39,716 nucleotides of DNA from the NCBI GenBank assembly GCA_024405215.1, contig JAKSPB010000027.1, forward strand, positions 1 through 39,716, in the 5' to 3' direction. The stretch's first letter is position 1, and every line of letters begins with the position of its first letter. The position numbers and the translations under genes were made by a program. Source of the DNA: Lentisphaeria bacterium. Its GTDB lineage: Bacteria; Verrucomicrobiota; Lentisphaeria; Oligosphaerales; Oligosphaeraceae. Of the stretch, positions 1 through 8,725 are shown piece after piece. The notes beneath the pieces were generated by a model. The model made no database searches. It was not told the origin of the DNA and saw only the letters and a program-made list of their open reading frames with translations.

Positions 1-17
1 GTGACGGCCAGGGGTTT

Positions 18-1034
18 TCAATTATTCCGGCCATATTGCATATGGATGCAAAGCCAGATATTCAGCATCTCGTCGAGTTCCGCATCGGGGGTCCTGACCT
101 GGCAGCGTTCCAGTCGTTCCCACCACCACGCCTGGAAATCTTCAGCGGCGGCATCCACTTGCGCGGGATCGTCGTATTTCCGAAGCACTTCCGCCGCCTT
201 CCGGAGCTCCGGCGAAGCCGTCAGCTTGACGATGACCCGCTGGGATTCGCCGGGATTCAGACGGAAGTCCATCCGGAAGCACCCGCAGATGGGGAACCCC
301 GCGCCGGGGACCTCGGAGTTCCCCAGTTCGCCGGAATCCAGCGCCTGGGGGCAAGCCTCCGCCCGGCATCGTCCGATGAATTTGTCACGACTCATCTCGT
401 ATGAGGTGATGGGACGCGAGGCGTTGAAAAGCGTATAGCCCTTGTGGATCGCCTCGTAGGCGAAATAATCCAGCCGAAGCGCGCCGATCTCCTTGTCAAA
501 GAACCCCGTCATCTGATTTCCGCAGAAATGGTAGTAGAGGACCTCCTTGGGAACGTCGCGCATGGCGAAGTCCAAATAGGGATAGGCGGAGAAAACGGCT
601 TCCGTACTGCGGGTGTTGGTGAAAGTGACATCCCATAGGAGCACGGGATCCTTCCGGGGAATCATATAGCGGACCTTTGCGGCGATGCCATTCTTTTCGG
701 CCAGGAAGATGGTGTAGAAAAGTCCGTGCCGGCACTCGTACTTATCCACCGGCGTCCGGGTCGGCAGCACCGACGGCGTCCACAACTCCTTGCCGTCCTT
801 GACATAGAGATAGAATCCCGGCGTATCCTCTGGCTGTGCCATGAACTGGTAGCGGGTCAGTCGGCCCGTATGGGGCTGCTTATACCAGGCCGTGCCGCCG
901 CCGCGATTCGAAACGAAGGCATCCAGATCGGCCACGCCGCCAAGATAGTTGATCCAGGCCTTCGGAGTCAAAGGAGAGGTAACGACGTATTCGTGGCGTT
1001 CCGCGTCAAAGTATCCGTAGGGATTCGTGTTCAT
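18..1034 (-). CDS. GH94-like glycoside phosphorylase, N-terminal part only
   Basis: 338 residues resembling the N-terminal beta-sandwich of GH94 (cellobiose/chitobiose phosphorylase group, old 'glycosyltransferase 36'). The start reads YGYFDAERHEYVVTSPLTP, followed by PKAWINYLGG, SNRGGGTAWYK, LTRYQF and PGFYLYVKDG, all typical of this domain. GH94 enzymes cleave beta-glucosidic disaccharides with phosphate and are usually about 800 residues. Here a TGA (18-20) follows MLNIWLCIHMQYGRNN, exactly where the helical linker into the catalytic (alpha/alpha)6 barrel should begin. The catalytic Asp and phosphate-binding part are therefore absent from this frame. Only 17 bases remain to the window edge, so I cannot tell a true truncation from a frameshift or nonsense mutation with the rest lying outside. 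The start codon ATG at 1034 gives the expected family N-terminus. No strong ribosome binding site is visible. Confidence 0.7.
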   Translation of the reverse strand: MNTNPYGYFDAERHEYVVTSPLTPKAWINYLGGVADLDAFVSNRGGGTAWYKQPHTGRLTRYQFMAQPEDTPGFYLYVKDGKELWTPSVLPTRTPVDKYECRHGLFYTIFLAEKNGIAAKVRYMIPRKDPVLLWDVTFTNTRSTEAVFSAYPYLDFAMRDVPKEVLYYHFCGNQMTGFFDKEIGALRLDYFAYEAIHKGYTLFNASRPITSYEMSRDKFIGRCRAEACPQALDSGELGNSEVPGAGFPICGCFRMDFRLNPGESQRVIVKLTASPELRKAAEVLRKYDDPAQVDAAAEDFQAWWWERLERCQVRTPDAELDEMLNIWLCIHMQYGRNN

Positions 1035-1156
1035 GCTGCTTCATCTTTAGATGGTGATGGAAAAAAGAGGACCATTGCATCCAGACTCGACGTTCTTCAG
1101 GGGCTTTCGCCTCGGGCACAGGACAAGTCCGTGCCTTCTGGACATAACGAATTAAA

Positions 1157-1193
1157 GGCAATTGCAAAAACCGATTGGGTCAAGACGATTGCC
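1157..1193 (-). terminator. weak hairpin after the GT39 gene
   Basis: Six-bp inverted repeat GGCAAT/ATTGCC (1157-1162 and 1188-1193) with a 25-nt loop containing a T5 run on the minus strand. It lies about 20 bases beyond the stop of the membrane glycosyltransferase gene and could end that transcript. The long loop makes this tentative. The rest of the 180-bp gap to the GH94-like gene shows no clear promoter. Confidence 0.25.
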
Positions 1194-1214
1194 ACCGCCT
1201 TCCTTCACGCCGTG

Positions 1215-3023
1215 TCATTTGCCTCCCCGGTAGATGCCCCGATAGAGGTTCATCAGGCGCGGCTCGTAGTATTTTCGTGCGTAGTCGGGAAAATCCTCGT
1301 CCAGCATCTCCGTGCGGGTGTATTCCTTTCCGGGGTAATTCCAAAGGAACATCCTCCCATCCAGCTTCCGGGCATCGGGTCGCAACTGGCGGTGCATCTG
1401 GAAATCCACGGGACCGGAGAGTTTCTCCCAGTTCCAGCCGGGGAAGAGCGGCTGTCTGGCGCTGACCAGGAAGACCTCTTCCGCCTTCGGCAAATCCTCC
1501 GCCTTGCGGAGACGGCGCACTGGACGGCGAAGATAGAACATCTGTGCCGGGAAGGAGGAATCCTCCGAATACAGATAGACCGTATCGCGCTCGCCTGGCA
1601 ATTGGGAAGCGTCCAGCTGCGGTGCGCCATCCCGGCGGGACTCGCCCAGGATTCTCCGCGCCACGTGTCGGCGATCGCCGATGGTCAGGAAAAGCGGCAA
1701 AAGAAAGAGCGCGACAAAGGCGAGGCGCATTCCCGCCACACACCAGGCAATCCGCGCCGCGTCCACCTTGTGCCCGCGGCACCAGAAACACACGCCAGCC
1801 AGAAGCAAAACGCCGACCACAAGCCATCCGAACACCGCCACGGAGAAAGCCATGTCCGTATTTGCGAAAGTGGTGCGCCCCATAGCCACCCAGAACCAGC
1901 TGACCACGGCATAGAAAAGCTGCAGGCTTGACAAGATGCCGGCGGCGAGCAGGATCTTTCCCCACTGGCGTTCATGCCGGTGGAGGACAATGGGCAGATT
2001 GAAGCTGATCATCACGGCCATTGCGGGCAAGGCCGGCATCATCAGCAAGGAGGAATAGTCCGGCAGAATCCAATAGAAAATGAAAAGGCAGAGCACCGCC
2101 GTCCGCAGGAATCCGCAGAGGGACCCCGTGGGTTCCAGAGGCCGCAGCGCCAGGCAGAATGGCATCCAGAGGAAGAGTCCCCAGGGCATCAGATCCCGGA
2201 AACAGCGGAAAGGGAAGAAGAAGAGATGATGCAGGAATCCCTCTGGAAGAGCGGAAGCGGAAAGCGGTCCAACCAGGGCATTCCAGGCGAAAAGCGGCTG
2301 GGGGCACACCAGCGTCACCCAGAGATAGATCGCCAGGGCAAAGACCACCAGCCACTGGAGATGCGCCGGGAAGCGTAGCATCCGCCGGGTCCTGGGCGGC
2401 ATGGCGGTGAAGAAAAAGGGCAGATAGAAGAGCAGGATGGCGCGCAGGCCAATGGTCAGGACATCCAGCGCCACAAAGCCCAGCGCCACGCCCCAGGCCG
2501 CACTCCAGCGCCGTCCCATGGCGCCGAGACTATGCCAGGAGAACCAGGCACAGCTTAACAGGCAGGCATGAAGAGTCTCCGTCTGGCCGAGGATGCCCAC
2601 ACGCATGGCGCCGAAAGAGGTCAGGACAATGAGCGCGGCCAGCGCGCCTGCCTCTCCGTCCCGGTGCTTCCGTGCCATGAAGGCGGCCTGCAAGGCCATT
2701 CCGAAGACCGACAGGACGGCAGGCAGGCGCACAGCGAAGACCTCCGGCAGGCCCATGCCGTGGAAGAGCGCGATGAGCCAGGGGTAGAGCGGGAAGATCC
2801 CCACGTTCTCCCCCTGGAAGGTCGTCCGGAAGAAAGAACGTTTCGCCACCATCTCCCGGGCTACCGTCGCCAAGACCGACTCGTCGCTGCCGCGCAGTTC
2901 CGCCCAGGGAACACAGGCAAGATAGAGCAGTCCTGCCAGCAGGACAAGCGAGAAGAGCAGGAAGTTATTGGATTTCGCCTTTCCCGTCGAAGAAGAAGCA
3001 GTTGCAAAAGTCGCCGAGGTCAT
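1215..3023 (-). CDS. GT39/ArnT-like membrane glycosyltransferase
   Basis: 602 residues. A cytoplasmic Ser/Thr-rich start (1-20) is followed by about ten to twelve hydrophobic segments to about residue 435 and a soluble extracytoplasmic C-terminal domain. The first periplasmic loop carries [15 protein letters not shown] (D47-E48), the acidic pair followed by an A.EM helix typical of GT-C enzymes of the dolichyl-phosphate-mannose/ArnT group (PMT_2). Such enzymes move a sugar from a polyprenyl-phosphate donor to lipid A, protein or a cell-surface glycan; acceptor and sugar here are unknown. The ATG overlaps the hisI stop by four bases (ATGA, 3020-3023), so translation is coupled, although no functional link with histidine synthesis is known. 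The family is a confident call; the substrate is not. Confidence 0.75.
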   Translation of the reverse strand: MTSATFATASSSTGKAKSNNFLLFSLVLLAGLLYLACVPWAELRGSDESVLATVAREMVAKRSFFRTTFQGENVGIFPLYPWLIALFHGMGLPEVFAVRLPAVLSVFGMALQAAFMARKHRDGEAGALAALIVLTSFGAMRVGILGQTETLHACLLSCAWFSWHSLGAMGRRWSAAWGVALGFVALDVLTIGLRAILLFYLPFFFTAMPPRTRRMLRFPAHLQWLVVFALAIYLWVTLVCPQPLFAWNALVGPLSASALPEGFLHHLFFFPFRCFRDLMPWGLFLWMPFCLALRPLEPTGSLCGFLRTAVLCLFIFYWILPDYSSLLMMPALPAMAVMISFNLPIVLHRHERQWGKILLAAGILSSLQLFYAVVSWFWVAMGRTTFANTDMAFSVAVFGWLVVGVLLLAGVCFWCRGHKVDAARIAWCVAGMRLAFVALFLLPLFLTIGDRRHVARRILGESRRDGAPQLDASQLPGERDTVYLYSEDSSFPAQMFYLRRPVRRLRKAEDLPKAEEVFLVSARQPLFPGWNWEKLSGPVDFQMHRQLRPDARKLDGRMFLWNYPGKEYTRTEMLDEDFPDYARKYYEPRLMNLYRGIYRGGK

Positions 3024-3385
3024 TTTTTAGGATATTCGGGTAGATGCCGCAGTTCGCCGTCTGGACCGACCTCCCGGAAGAAGCAACTCCGGTAGCCTTC
3101 GTGGCAGGCCACGTCGCCATCGGAAACCACCTTGAAGACGATGGAGTCGAGATCACAGTCCAGAAGAATTTGCTTGATGTGTTGCAAATGACCGCTGGTC
3201 AGCCCCTTGACCCAGATTTCCTGGCGAGAACGGGACCAGTAGGTCCCCAGTCCCGTCGCCAGCGTCTTCTCCCAGGCCTCCTGGTTTATATATGCCTGCA
3301 TGAGAATCTCGCCCGATTTCCAGTCCTGCACAATGACAGGAAGAAGACCATCGGCGCTCTTGCTGAAATTTGGCGTTGCTTTCAT
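3020..3385 (-). CDS. hisI: phosphoribosyl-AMP cyclohydrolase
   Basis: 121 residues, the usual size of stand-alone HisI. It opens the adenine ring of phosphoribosyl-AMP, the third step of histidine biosynthesis, in the cytoplasm. Conserved stretches are [44 protein letters not shown] (76-80) and [10 protein letters not shown]. By family comparison Cys77, Cys94 and Cys101 are the likely zinc ligands and Asp76/78/80 the magnesium ligands. No HisE (pyrophosphohydrolase) domain is fused and no other his gene is in the window. It overlaps the downstream glycosyltransferase gene by ATGA. Its start faces the divergent FAD-protein gene across a 143-bp promoter region. Confidence 0.93.
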   Translation of the reverse strand: MKATPNFSKSADGLLPVIVQDWKSGEILMQAYINQEAWEKTLATGLGTYWSRSRQEIWVKGLTSGHLQHIKQILLDCDLDSIVFKVVSDGDVACHEGYRSCFFREVGPDGELRHLPEYPKK

Positions 3386-3474
3386 TTTTTGGTTCCTTGG
3401 TCGAAATTTTGCGGAAGAAGACAGATTTGGAAAACCGCCGGGCTTTCACAAAAAAAGTTTTCCCGGTTATGTTA

Positions 3475-3507
3475 TGTCCATGTTCCGTACATGGGACAAA
3501 ATATAAT
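3475..3507 (+). promoter_or_regulatory. candidate operator and -10 box for the FAD-protein gene
   Basis: A perfect TATAAT (3502-3507) lies 21 bases before the chosen ATG at 3529. Just upstream is an imperfect palindrome with arms TGTCCATGT (3475-3483) and ACATGGGACA (3489-3498), complementary except for one extra G. The palindrome sits where the -35 box should be and no TTGACA-like element is seen, which suggests regulator-dependent transcription. The site lies between divergent genes, so it could also affect hisI. Confidence 0.4.
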
Positions 3508-3528
3508 AACCGTTGCCCTGTTTTTTTG

Positions 3529-5982
3529 ATGGAAATCCTCGTACCTGTCATCCAAGAAGTAGATGTGCTGCTGATCGGCGGCACCCTGGCAGGGTGTGAA
3601 CTGTCTCTTCGCCTGCGCAAAGCCGGCCGGAAGGTCCTGCTGGCCTGTGAGGCAAACGGCCTGGGGACGGATGCCATCGGGAAACTGGACCAGGCAGCCA
3701 TGGAAAACTCGCCCTTGCTCCAGCCGCCCTACCGTCCCTCCAACTGCCTTGCGCAATTGGACCGGCAGCTTCTGGAAGCGGGAGTGGAAATCTTCTTCGA
3801 GACCATCCCCCTGCGCCCGCTCTATTCCGCAGGCAACCGCAAATTGGCCGGATGGTTCTTCTTCGGGCGGAGCGGATATTTCGCCATCGCAGCAAAAGCA
3901 GTGGTGGACGCCACTTGCGAGGGACATCTTCCCTTCCAGATGCGCCTGGCCAGACGCTCCAGCGCCTTGGTGGACTGCACCGTCAACTGGAATTTCATCG
4001 GAGAATACCAGGAGACCCTTCCCGAGGTCCAGATGGAAGTCTCCCTTTCCCCCATTGAACTGGGCCAGGGGCGCGTTCCCCTGTGCTGCTGCCAGAAGAA
4101 CTTCCGTCTGCGGGAAAATGACCTGGCAGGACGCAAACGGGCGGAAAGTCAGATGAAAGGCCTGGCCAAGCAGAACTCCTATCCGGCTCCCCTGTACACC
4201 TTCCATTTCCTTCAGCATGCTTGGAATGGCCTGAAAAGCACCCAGGAACAGCCGCTTTTCCAGGCGGCAACCGCCGATGTCCCCCTGCTTCTCCAACTCA
4301 CCCTGCCGGCGGTTCCCCATGCGCAAAGCTATTCCCCCGTGGAATGCCGGCTGGCTTTGGACAACGAAGAACAGCTCCTTTGGAAATTCCGGTATCCCCG
4401 CATGGGCATTTACCCTAAAGTCCCGTTTTTCCTGGAAACCCTCGCCACGCCTGCACCAGATGTGGACGTACTGGTCATCGGCGGGAATCCCGCAGGCGTA
4501 GAGGCGGCCAGGACAGCGGCGAAACAAAATCTTCGCGTCATGCTGCTCGAGTCCTCCGGACGCATTCTGGGAGATCTCCCAGAACTTCTTTCCCTGGGCA
4601 TTGAAATCTGGCATCACGCCGTTCCGGCAGCCGTTCTCCTGAAAGGGAAAAAGACCTGCGGCGCCATCGTGCTGAGCTGCACCGGCGAATCCTGCCTGGT
4701 GCGATCCTCCGTCCTCATTGACGCAACAGGCTTTGCCATCGCCGCCTGCGCGGCAGGCGCACCCATCCGGATGCCCCAGGACACCGAACTGGTCACCCAG
4801 GGCGCGCTAGTGGCTCCAAGGCTCTCCTCCAACCCCATGGGATCCCCCGCCGAACTCGGCCATGCGGAAAACGACACCATGGACTGCTCCAGGGCGTTGC
4901 TCCTCTGCCATCTGAAACAGAAGCAGGCCTTCATGTCCGAATTGCCGGATCTACCTCATTCACGCACAAAAATCCAGGGGGAAATGATTCTTCTCCCCCA
5001 CGACGTGGTCCTGGGACGCCAATTCCCGGACACCTTGGTCGCATGTCCGGGGAAGCTGCCCTCCCCCTACGAGGCCTGCCACCCACTTTTCTGGCTGCAT
5101 GACTTCCAAGGGCAGACCGCGGACATCCGACTTCCCCTGCGCGCACTGCTCCCGTTCCATCTGGAAGGAATGCTGGTCCTGGGACAGGCAATCTCCGCCC
5201 ACAAGGACGTCCTCCGAATCTGCGCCTCGGCACCGGACATCCGCTTCCGGGAAGGCCGCGCGGCAGGACTGCTGGCAGCGGCAGCCATCCAATGCCATCT
5301 TCCCCTGCGGGAGGTCGACCTCAAGCCAATCCAGCAGAAGCTGGTTGACGACGGACTGCTTCCGCCGCAGGTCCTGGCCTACCAAGACGAATACGACGCA
5401 GAGAATGCCTCCCCCTTGGCGGCAATCTTCCGTCGTCCGGACCAGGCACGACGCATCCTCCAGGCAAAATTTGAAGAAGCCCCGGACATGAATACCGCTT
5501 TGCTTCTGGCTTTCCTCGGAGACACGTCCGGGCGACCGACCATCTCACAGGCGCTGGCAAAAGTCGATCCCGTGACGCAGCCGTACCAGCTTTGTCTTCT
5601 GGTGGAGGCTTTCTCCATTATCGGCGGAAATCCCGGCGTGGTTCTGGACAAGCTCCGTATCCTGAGCCACGAGACCCCACTGGCCATCCTCCGAATCCTC
5701 TCCCTCTTCTTCCAGCGCTGGCCCGCCAAAAACGCAGCGCCGCTATTAAGTTCCCTCCTCAACGACCTACGGGACGTCCGTCCAGAAAATCCCGGCCACA
5801 TGGCCCTTCTTTCCGCAAATTCACCTTCCACTGACGAACGGCGCCTCAAGGCGCTGTATCTGGCGGCGGCTCTCCACGCCTGCGATCCTACGGACGAAGA
5901 CGCCCTGGACTGCCTGGAGGGGATGCGGAAGTCCTGGCGTATCATGGTCGCGCTTTTCGCGCGCAACGCCCTCCTCTCCTGA
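3529..5982 (+). CDS. double-Rossmann FAD-dependent oxidoreductase with helical C-terminus
   Basis: 817 residues from ATG 3529, chosen because VDVLLIGGTLAG (FAD-binding Rossmann motif, GG at 17-18) follows directly; the frame is open further upstream but crosses the TATAAT box. A second motif, VDVLVIGGNPAGVEAA, begins at residue 312, so two FAD_oxidored-like modules appear fused. Each half also has the 'DAT' motif closing a nucleotide domain (VVDATCEGH; VLIDATGFAIAACAAGA). RFREGRAAGLLAAAA and LREVDL near 610-640 match the end of the FAD_oxidored family. The last roughly 160 residues are helical (LLLAFLGDTSGRPTISQAL...), resembling HEAT-like repeats. It has no signal peptide. It ends 41 bases before kdsB. 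Substrate unknown; in PVC bacteria this superfamily is numerous and poorly characterised. Confidence 0.7.
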   Translation: MEILVPVIQEVDVLLIGGTLAGCELSLRLRKAGRKVLLACEANGLGTDAIGKLDQAAMENSPLLQPPYRPSNCLAQLDRQLLEAGVEIFFETIPLRPLYSAGNRKLAGWFFFGRSGYFAIAAKAVVDATCEGHLPFQMRLARRSSALVDCTVNWNFIGEYQETLPEVQMEVSLSPIELGQGRVPLCCCQKNFRLRENDLAGRKRAESQMKGLAKQNSYPAPLYTFHFLQHAWNGLKSTQEQPLFQAATADVPLLLQLTLPAVPHAQSYSPVECRLALDNEEQLLWKFRYPRMGIYPKVPFFLETLATPAPDVDVLVIGGNPAGVEAARTAAKQNLRVMLLESSGRILGDLPELLSLGIEIWHHAVPAAVLLKGKKTCGAIVLSCTGESCLVRSSVLIDATGFAIAACAAGAPIRMPQDTELVTQGALVAPRLSSNPMGSPAELGHAENDTMDCSRALLLCHLKQKQAFMSELPDLPHSRTKIQGEMILLPHDVVLGRQFPDTLVACPGKLPSPYEACHPLFWLHDFQGQTADIRLPLRALLPFHLEGMLVLGQAISAHKDVLRICASAPDIRFREGRAAGLLAAAAIQCHLPLREVDLKPIQQKLVDDGLLPPQVLAYQDEYDAENASPLAAIFRRPDQARRILQAKFEEAPDMNTALLLAFLGDTSGRPTISQALAKVDPVTQPYQLCLLVEAFSIIGGNPGVVLDKLRILSHETPLAILRILSLFFQRWPAKNAAPLLSSLLNDLRDVRPENPGHMALLSANSPSTDERRLKALYLAAALHACDPTDEDALDCLEGMRKSWRIMVALFARNALLS

Positions 5983-5987
5983 ACCAA

Positions 5988-6007
5988 GAGGCTCTTGCAA
6001 AAGCCTC
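5988..6007 (+). repeat. small hairpin with CTTGCAAA loop (copy 1)
   Basis: GAGGCT (5988-5993) and AGCCTC (6002-6007) enclose the eight-base loop CTTGCAAA. It sits between the FAD-protein stop and kdsB. A second hairpin with the identical loop but different stem bases lies at 11230-11245. It may be a weak terminator or processing site; no T tract follows. Confidence 0.35.
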
Positions 6008-6023
6008 AAACCATTCTTAATGC

Positions 6024-6761
6024 ATGAAAACCATCGCCGTCATCCCCGCACGCTACGGTAGCACCCGTTTCCCCGCCAAGCCCCTGGCCCTCATCCAGGG
6101 AAAGCCCATGATCCAGTGGACCTACGAATCCACCAAGAAATGCACCGACTTCCAGGACGTCTTTGTCGCCACGGACGACGACAGGATCTACAACGCCGTC
6201 GTGGCCTTTGACGGCAAAGCGGTCATGACCAGCCCGGAATGCCGTTCCGGCAGCGACCGCATCTGGGAAGCCATCCAAGGCCTTGACGCGGAACTGATCG
6301 TCAACGTCCAGGGTGACGAGCCCCTGATTCCCGCAACGGTCCTCCACCAGCTGGTTGCTCAGATGACCGAATCCGGCGCAGACATGGGCACGGTGGCCGT
6401 CCCCTTCTCTGTTTCCGGACGCGACCCGCAGGACCCCAATGCCGTCAAAGTCGTATTGGACAATCGTAATCTTGCATTATATTTCTCTCGTTCGCTGATT
6501 CCGTTTCCCCGCACCGGCGGCACAACCGTGGAGCCTCTGTTGCACTGGGGGCTCTATGCCTACCGCCGCGACTTCCTGCGGCAGTTCGTCTCCTGGCCTA
6601 CGGGAAAGCTGGAGGCCTGCGAAAAACTGGAGCAGCTCCGAGCCCTGGAGAACGGCGCGAAGATCTGTGTCCTGACCACCACCGAACGCACCGCCGACGT
6701 CGATGTCCCCGAGGACATCGCCCGTGTGGAGGCACTGCTGGACAGCCTGAAGAAAAACTAG
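6024..6761 (+). CDS. kdsB: 3-deoxy-manno-octulosonate cytidylyltransferase (CMP-Kdo synthetase)
   Basis: 245 residues, matching the family length of about 245-255. It activates Kdo with CTP to CMP-Kdo for transfer to lipid A in the cytoplasm. Key motifs are IPARYGSTRFPAKPL (nucleotide-binding start), VATDDDRI, SGSDRIWEA, VNVQGDEPLI (magnesium/CTP site) and HWGLYAYRRDFL. The C-terminus has LEQLRALENG and VDVPEDI, also typical. First gene of the envelope operon; kdsA follows after about 40 bases. The presence of Kdo activation implies a Gram-negative outer membrane. The ATG at 6024 begins directly with the conserved KTIAVIPARY; no clear ribosome binding site is present. Confidence 0.95.
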   Translation: MKTIAVIPARYGSTRFPAKPLALIQGKPMIQWTYESTKKCTDFQDVFVATDDDRIYNAVVAFDGKAVMTSPECRSGSDRIWEAIQGLDAELIVNVQGDEPLIPATVLHQLVAQMTESGADMGTVAVPFSVSGRDPQDPNAVKVVLDNRNLALYFSRSLIPFPRTGGTTVEPLLHWGLYAYRRDFLRQFVSWPTGKLEACEKLEQLRALENGAKICVLTTTERTADVDVPEDIARVEALLDSLKKN

Positions 6762-6800
6762 TGACCGAGGAAATTGCAATCCACCCGACTTCAAAAAAAC

Positions 6801-7625
6801 ATGAGCCTGAAATCCTTTGACATCCTCCCCGGAATCACCGTTGGCCCCGGCAATCCTCTTCTGGTCCTGGCCGGACCTTGCGTCGCCGAGTCCTCCGCCA
6901 TCTGCCAGGAGATCGCCGGAACCGCAAAAGAGGTCTGCGCCAGCCTGGGGCTGAACTATGTCTTCAAGGCCTCTTTTGACAAGGCGAACCGCACAAGCAT
7001 CAACTCTTTCCGCGGCCCAGGCATGGAAGCCGGCCTTGCCATGCTGGCTGAAGTCAAGGAGAAATTCGGTCTGCCCGTCATCACGGATGTCCATGAACCA
7101 GACCAGTGTGCCCCTGTCGCCAAAGTGGCGGACATGTTGCAGATTCCTGCCTTCCTGAGCCGTCAGACCGACTTGCTCCTGGCTGCCGGCAATACTGGCA
7201 AGCCCGTCAATGTGAAGAAAGGCCAGTTCCTGGCCCCCGAAGACATGGCCGGCGTGGTCAAGAAGCTGGAATCCACCGGAAACGGAAAAATCCTGCTGAC
7301 CGACCGAGGCACCACCTTCGGATACCACAACCTGGTCGTGGATATGCGCGGCCTGGCCATCATGCGCTCTCTGGGATGCCCCGTCGTCTTTGACGCCACC
7401 CACTCCGTGCAGCTCCCCGGCGGGAACGGAACCTCCTCCGGCGGGAACCGGGAGTTCGTCCCCCCATTGGCCCGTGCAGCCTGCGCCGTGGGCATCGACG
7501 CCGTCTTCCTGGAAATCCATCCCGAGCCAGAAAAGGCCCTTTCCGACGGCGCAAACTCCTTGCGCCTCGCGGACCTGAAGGACCTGCTCACCAGCCTGAA
7601 AGCCATCCACGCCATCTGCCCATGA
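6801..7625 (+). CDS. kdsA: Kdo-8-phosphate synthase
   Basis: 274 residues from ATG 6801; an in-frame TTG at 6774 would add nine residues unlike the family. It condenses phosphoenolpyruvate with arabinose-5-phosphate to Kdo-8-phosphate. Recognisable are [22 protein letters not shown] (56-64 core), [50 protein letters not shown] and [12 protein letters not shown]. Cys27 in GPCV, plus the ALSDGAN motif, place it in the metal-dependent class (Aquifex type); the E. coli class has Asn at this position. His in ATHS, Glu in LEIHPEP and Asp in LSDG would complete the metal site. It ends with ATGA overlapping kdsC. Confidence 0.95.
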   Translation: MSLKSFDILPGITVGPGNPLLVLAGPCVAESSAICQEIAGTAKEVCASLGLNYVFKASFDKANRTSINSFRGPGMEAGLAMLAEVKEKFGLPVITDVHEPDQCAPVAKVADMLQIPAFLSRQTDLLLAAGNTGKPVNVKKGQFLAPEDMAGVVKKLESTGNGKILLTDRGTTFGYHNLVVDMRGLAIMRSLGCPVVFDATHSVQLPGGNGTSSGGNREFVPPLARAACAVGIDAVFLEIHPEPEKALSDGANSLRLADLKDLLTSLKAIHAICP

Positions 7626-8203
7626 AACTCCTTTCCGAACAGAAATTCCTCAAACGCGGCACTACCTTGGAAGAAACCCTCCAGGGAATCAAACTCATCG
7701 CCTTAGACGTAGACGGCGTACTCACAGATGGACGCATCGGATACGGCGGAACCGCTGATGAAATCAAATTTTTCTATGTCCGGGACGGATCAGGCGTCAC
7801 CATGCTCCGCAGGGCAGGCATTTTCGTCGGAATCATCTCCGGCCGTCGAAGCCGTGCCAACCAGACCCGTGCCGCGGAACTCAAATTGGATTTTCTGGTC
7901 GAAGAGTGCTGGAACAAGTGGGAGAGCCTTTTGAACATCGCCAGGGAAAAAGGCGTCTCCCCCAACGAATGTCTTTTCATCGGGGATGACATGATTGACG
8001 GCGGCGCTCTCGCCAATGCCGGAATCGGCATCGCCGTCGGAGATGCAGCCGAAGCGGTCCTCCCCGCTGCCGACCTGCAGACCGATGCATTCGGCGGACA
8101 CGGCGCAGTCCGCGAAACCGCCGAATGGCTCCTGAAAGCCCAGGGCAAGTGGGAAATGCAGCTCCGTCACTACCACATCCCTGGACACGAACCCACCATC
8201 TAG
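7622..8203 (+). CDS. kdsC: Kdo-8-phosphate phosphatase (HAD family)
   Basis: 193 residues, close to the usual 170-190 for KdsC. It removes phosphate from Kdo-8-phosphate, the step between KdsA and KdsB. HAD motif I is [11 protein letters not shown] (Asp29 nucleophile, Asp31), motif II is IISGRRS, and motif IV is [12 protein letters not shown]. The absence of a cap domain and the GRIGYGG.ADEIKFF.VRDG stretch are characteristic of the KdsC tetramer subfamily. C-terminal GGHGAVRE is also diagnostic. The start ATG overlaps the kdsA stop by four bases, so the two are coupled. The synthesis genes kdsA, kdsB and kdsC are thus together here. Confidence 0.94.
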   Translation: MKLLSEQKFLKRGTTLEETLQGIKLIALDVDGVLTDGRIGYGGTADEIKFFYVRDGSGVTMLRRAGIFVGIISGRRSRANQTRAAELKLDFLVEECWNKWESLLNIAREKGVSPNECLFIGDDMIDGGALANAGIGIAVGDAAEAVLPAADLQTDAFGGHGAVRETAEWLLKAQGKWEMQLRHYHIPGHEPTI

Positions 8204-8217
8204 ATCTCCCAAACGTC

Positions 8218-8721
8218 TTGCGCCTTCTCTTTTTCATCATTCTTGCAACGGCCATGGCCCTTCCGGGCGCTGGATTCAATCTGGACGACCTGGAGCGCAT
8301 TGAACTCAAAGGCTTCCAGACAAACGGCATTTCCCAGGCGAAACGCGGCGATGCCTCCACCGAAGGAATCGCCTGGCGCATCCGCGGCGAAGGGGCTGTC
8401 ATCCAGAAGCCAAACTATACCCTCAATGGCTTTGAAATGACCCTGGACGGAACAACCGATTCCTTCGGACATTACCTTCTGGAGAGCCCCAAGTGCATCT
8501 ACAATCACGATGCCCAGCAGGTCCGGGGAGACGGCGCCGTGCTGTTGCACGGTCCTGACAACCTCTCCGTTTCGGGCATCGGCTATGATTTCTACTGGAA
8601 TCCCGACCAGGAAGAAGGCATCCGACTGGTCATCCGGGACGCCGTCCACATCGAACTGGAACTCGGGTCCATCCAAAAATGGAAGAGCACCCCCATAGAG
8701 CCTTTTGAAGTCACTCCGTAA
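8218..8721 (+). CDS. lptC: LptC-like LPS-export protein (periplasmic, membrane anchored)
   Basis: 167 residues from a TTG at 8218, chosen because it begins a clean signal anchor (RLLFFIILATAMALPGAG) 14 bases after the kdsC stop; the only upstream in-frame alternatives would overlap kdsC by up to 79 bases. Behind the anchor is a beta-rich domain of the LptC/OstA type: TEGIAWRIRGEGAVI, YTLNGFEMTLDG, YLLESPKCIYN, VRGDGAVLLHG and LSVSGIGYDFYWN. LptC receives LPS from LptBFG and hands it to LptA. The family is assigned by fold pattern and by position between kdsC and lptA-lptB; sequence identity of LptC is generally low, so lptA-like is an alternative. Confidence 0.7.
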   Translation: MRLLFFIILATAMALPGAGFNLDDLERIELKGFQTNGISQAKRGDASTEGIAWRIRGEGAVIQKPNYTLNGFEMTLDGTTDSFGHYLLESPKCIYNHDAQQVRGDGAVLLHGPDNLSVSGIGYDFYWNPDQEEGIRLVIRDAVHIELELGSIQKWKSTPIEPFEVTP

Positions 8722-8725
8722 GCAA

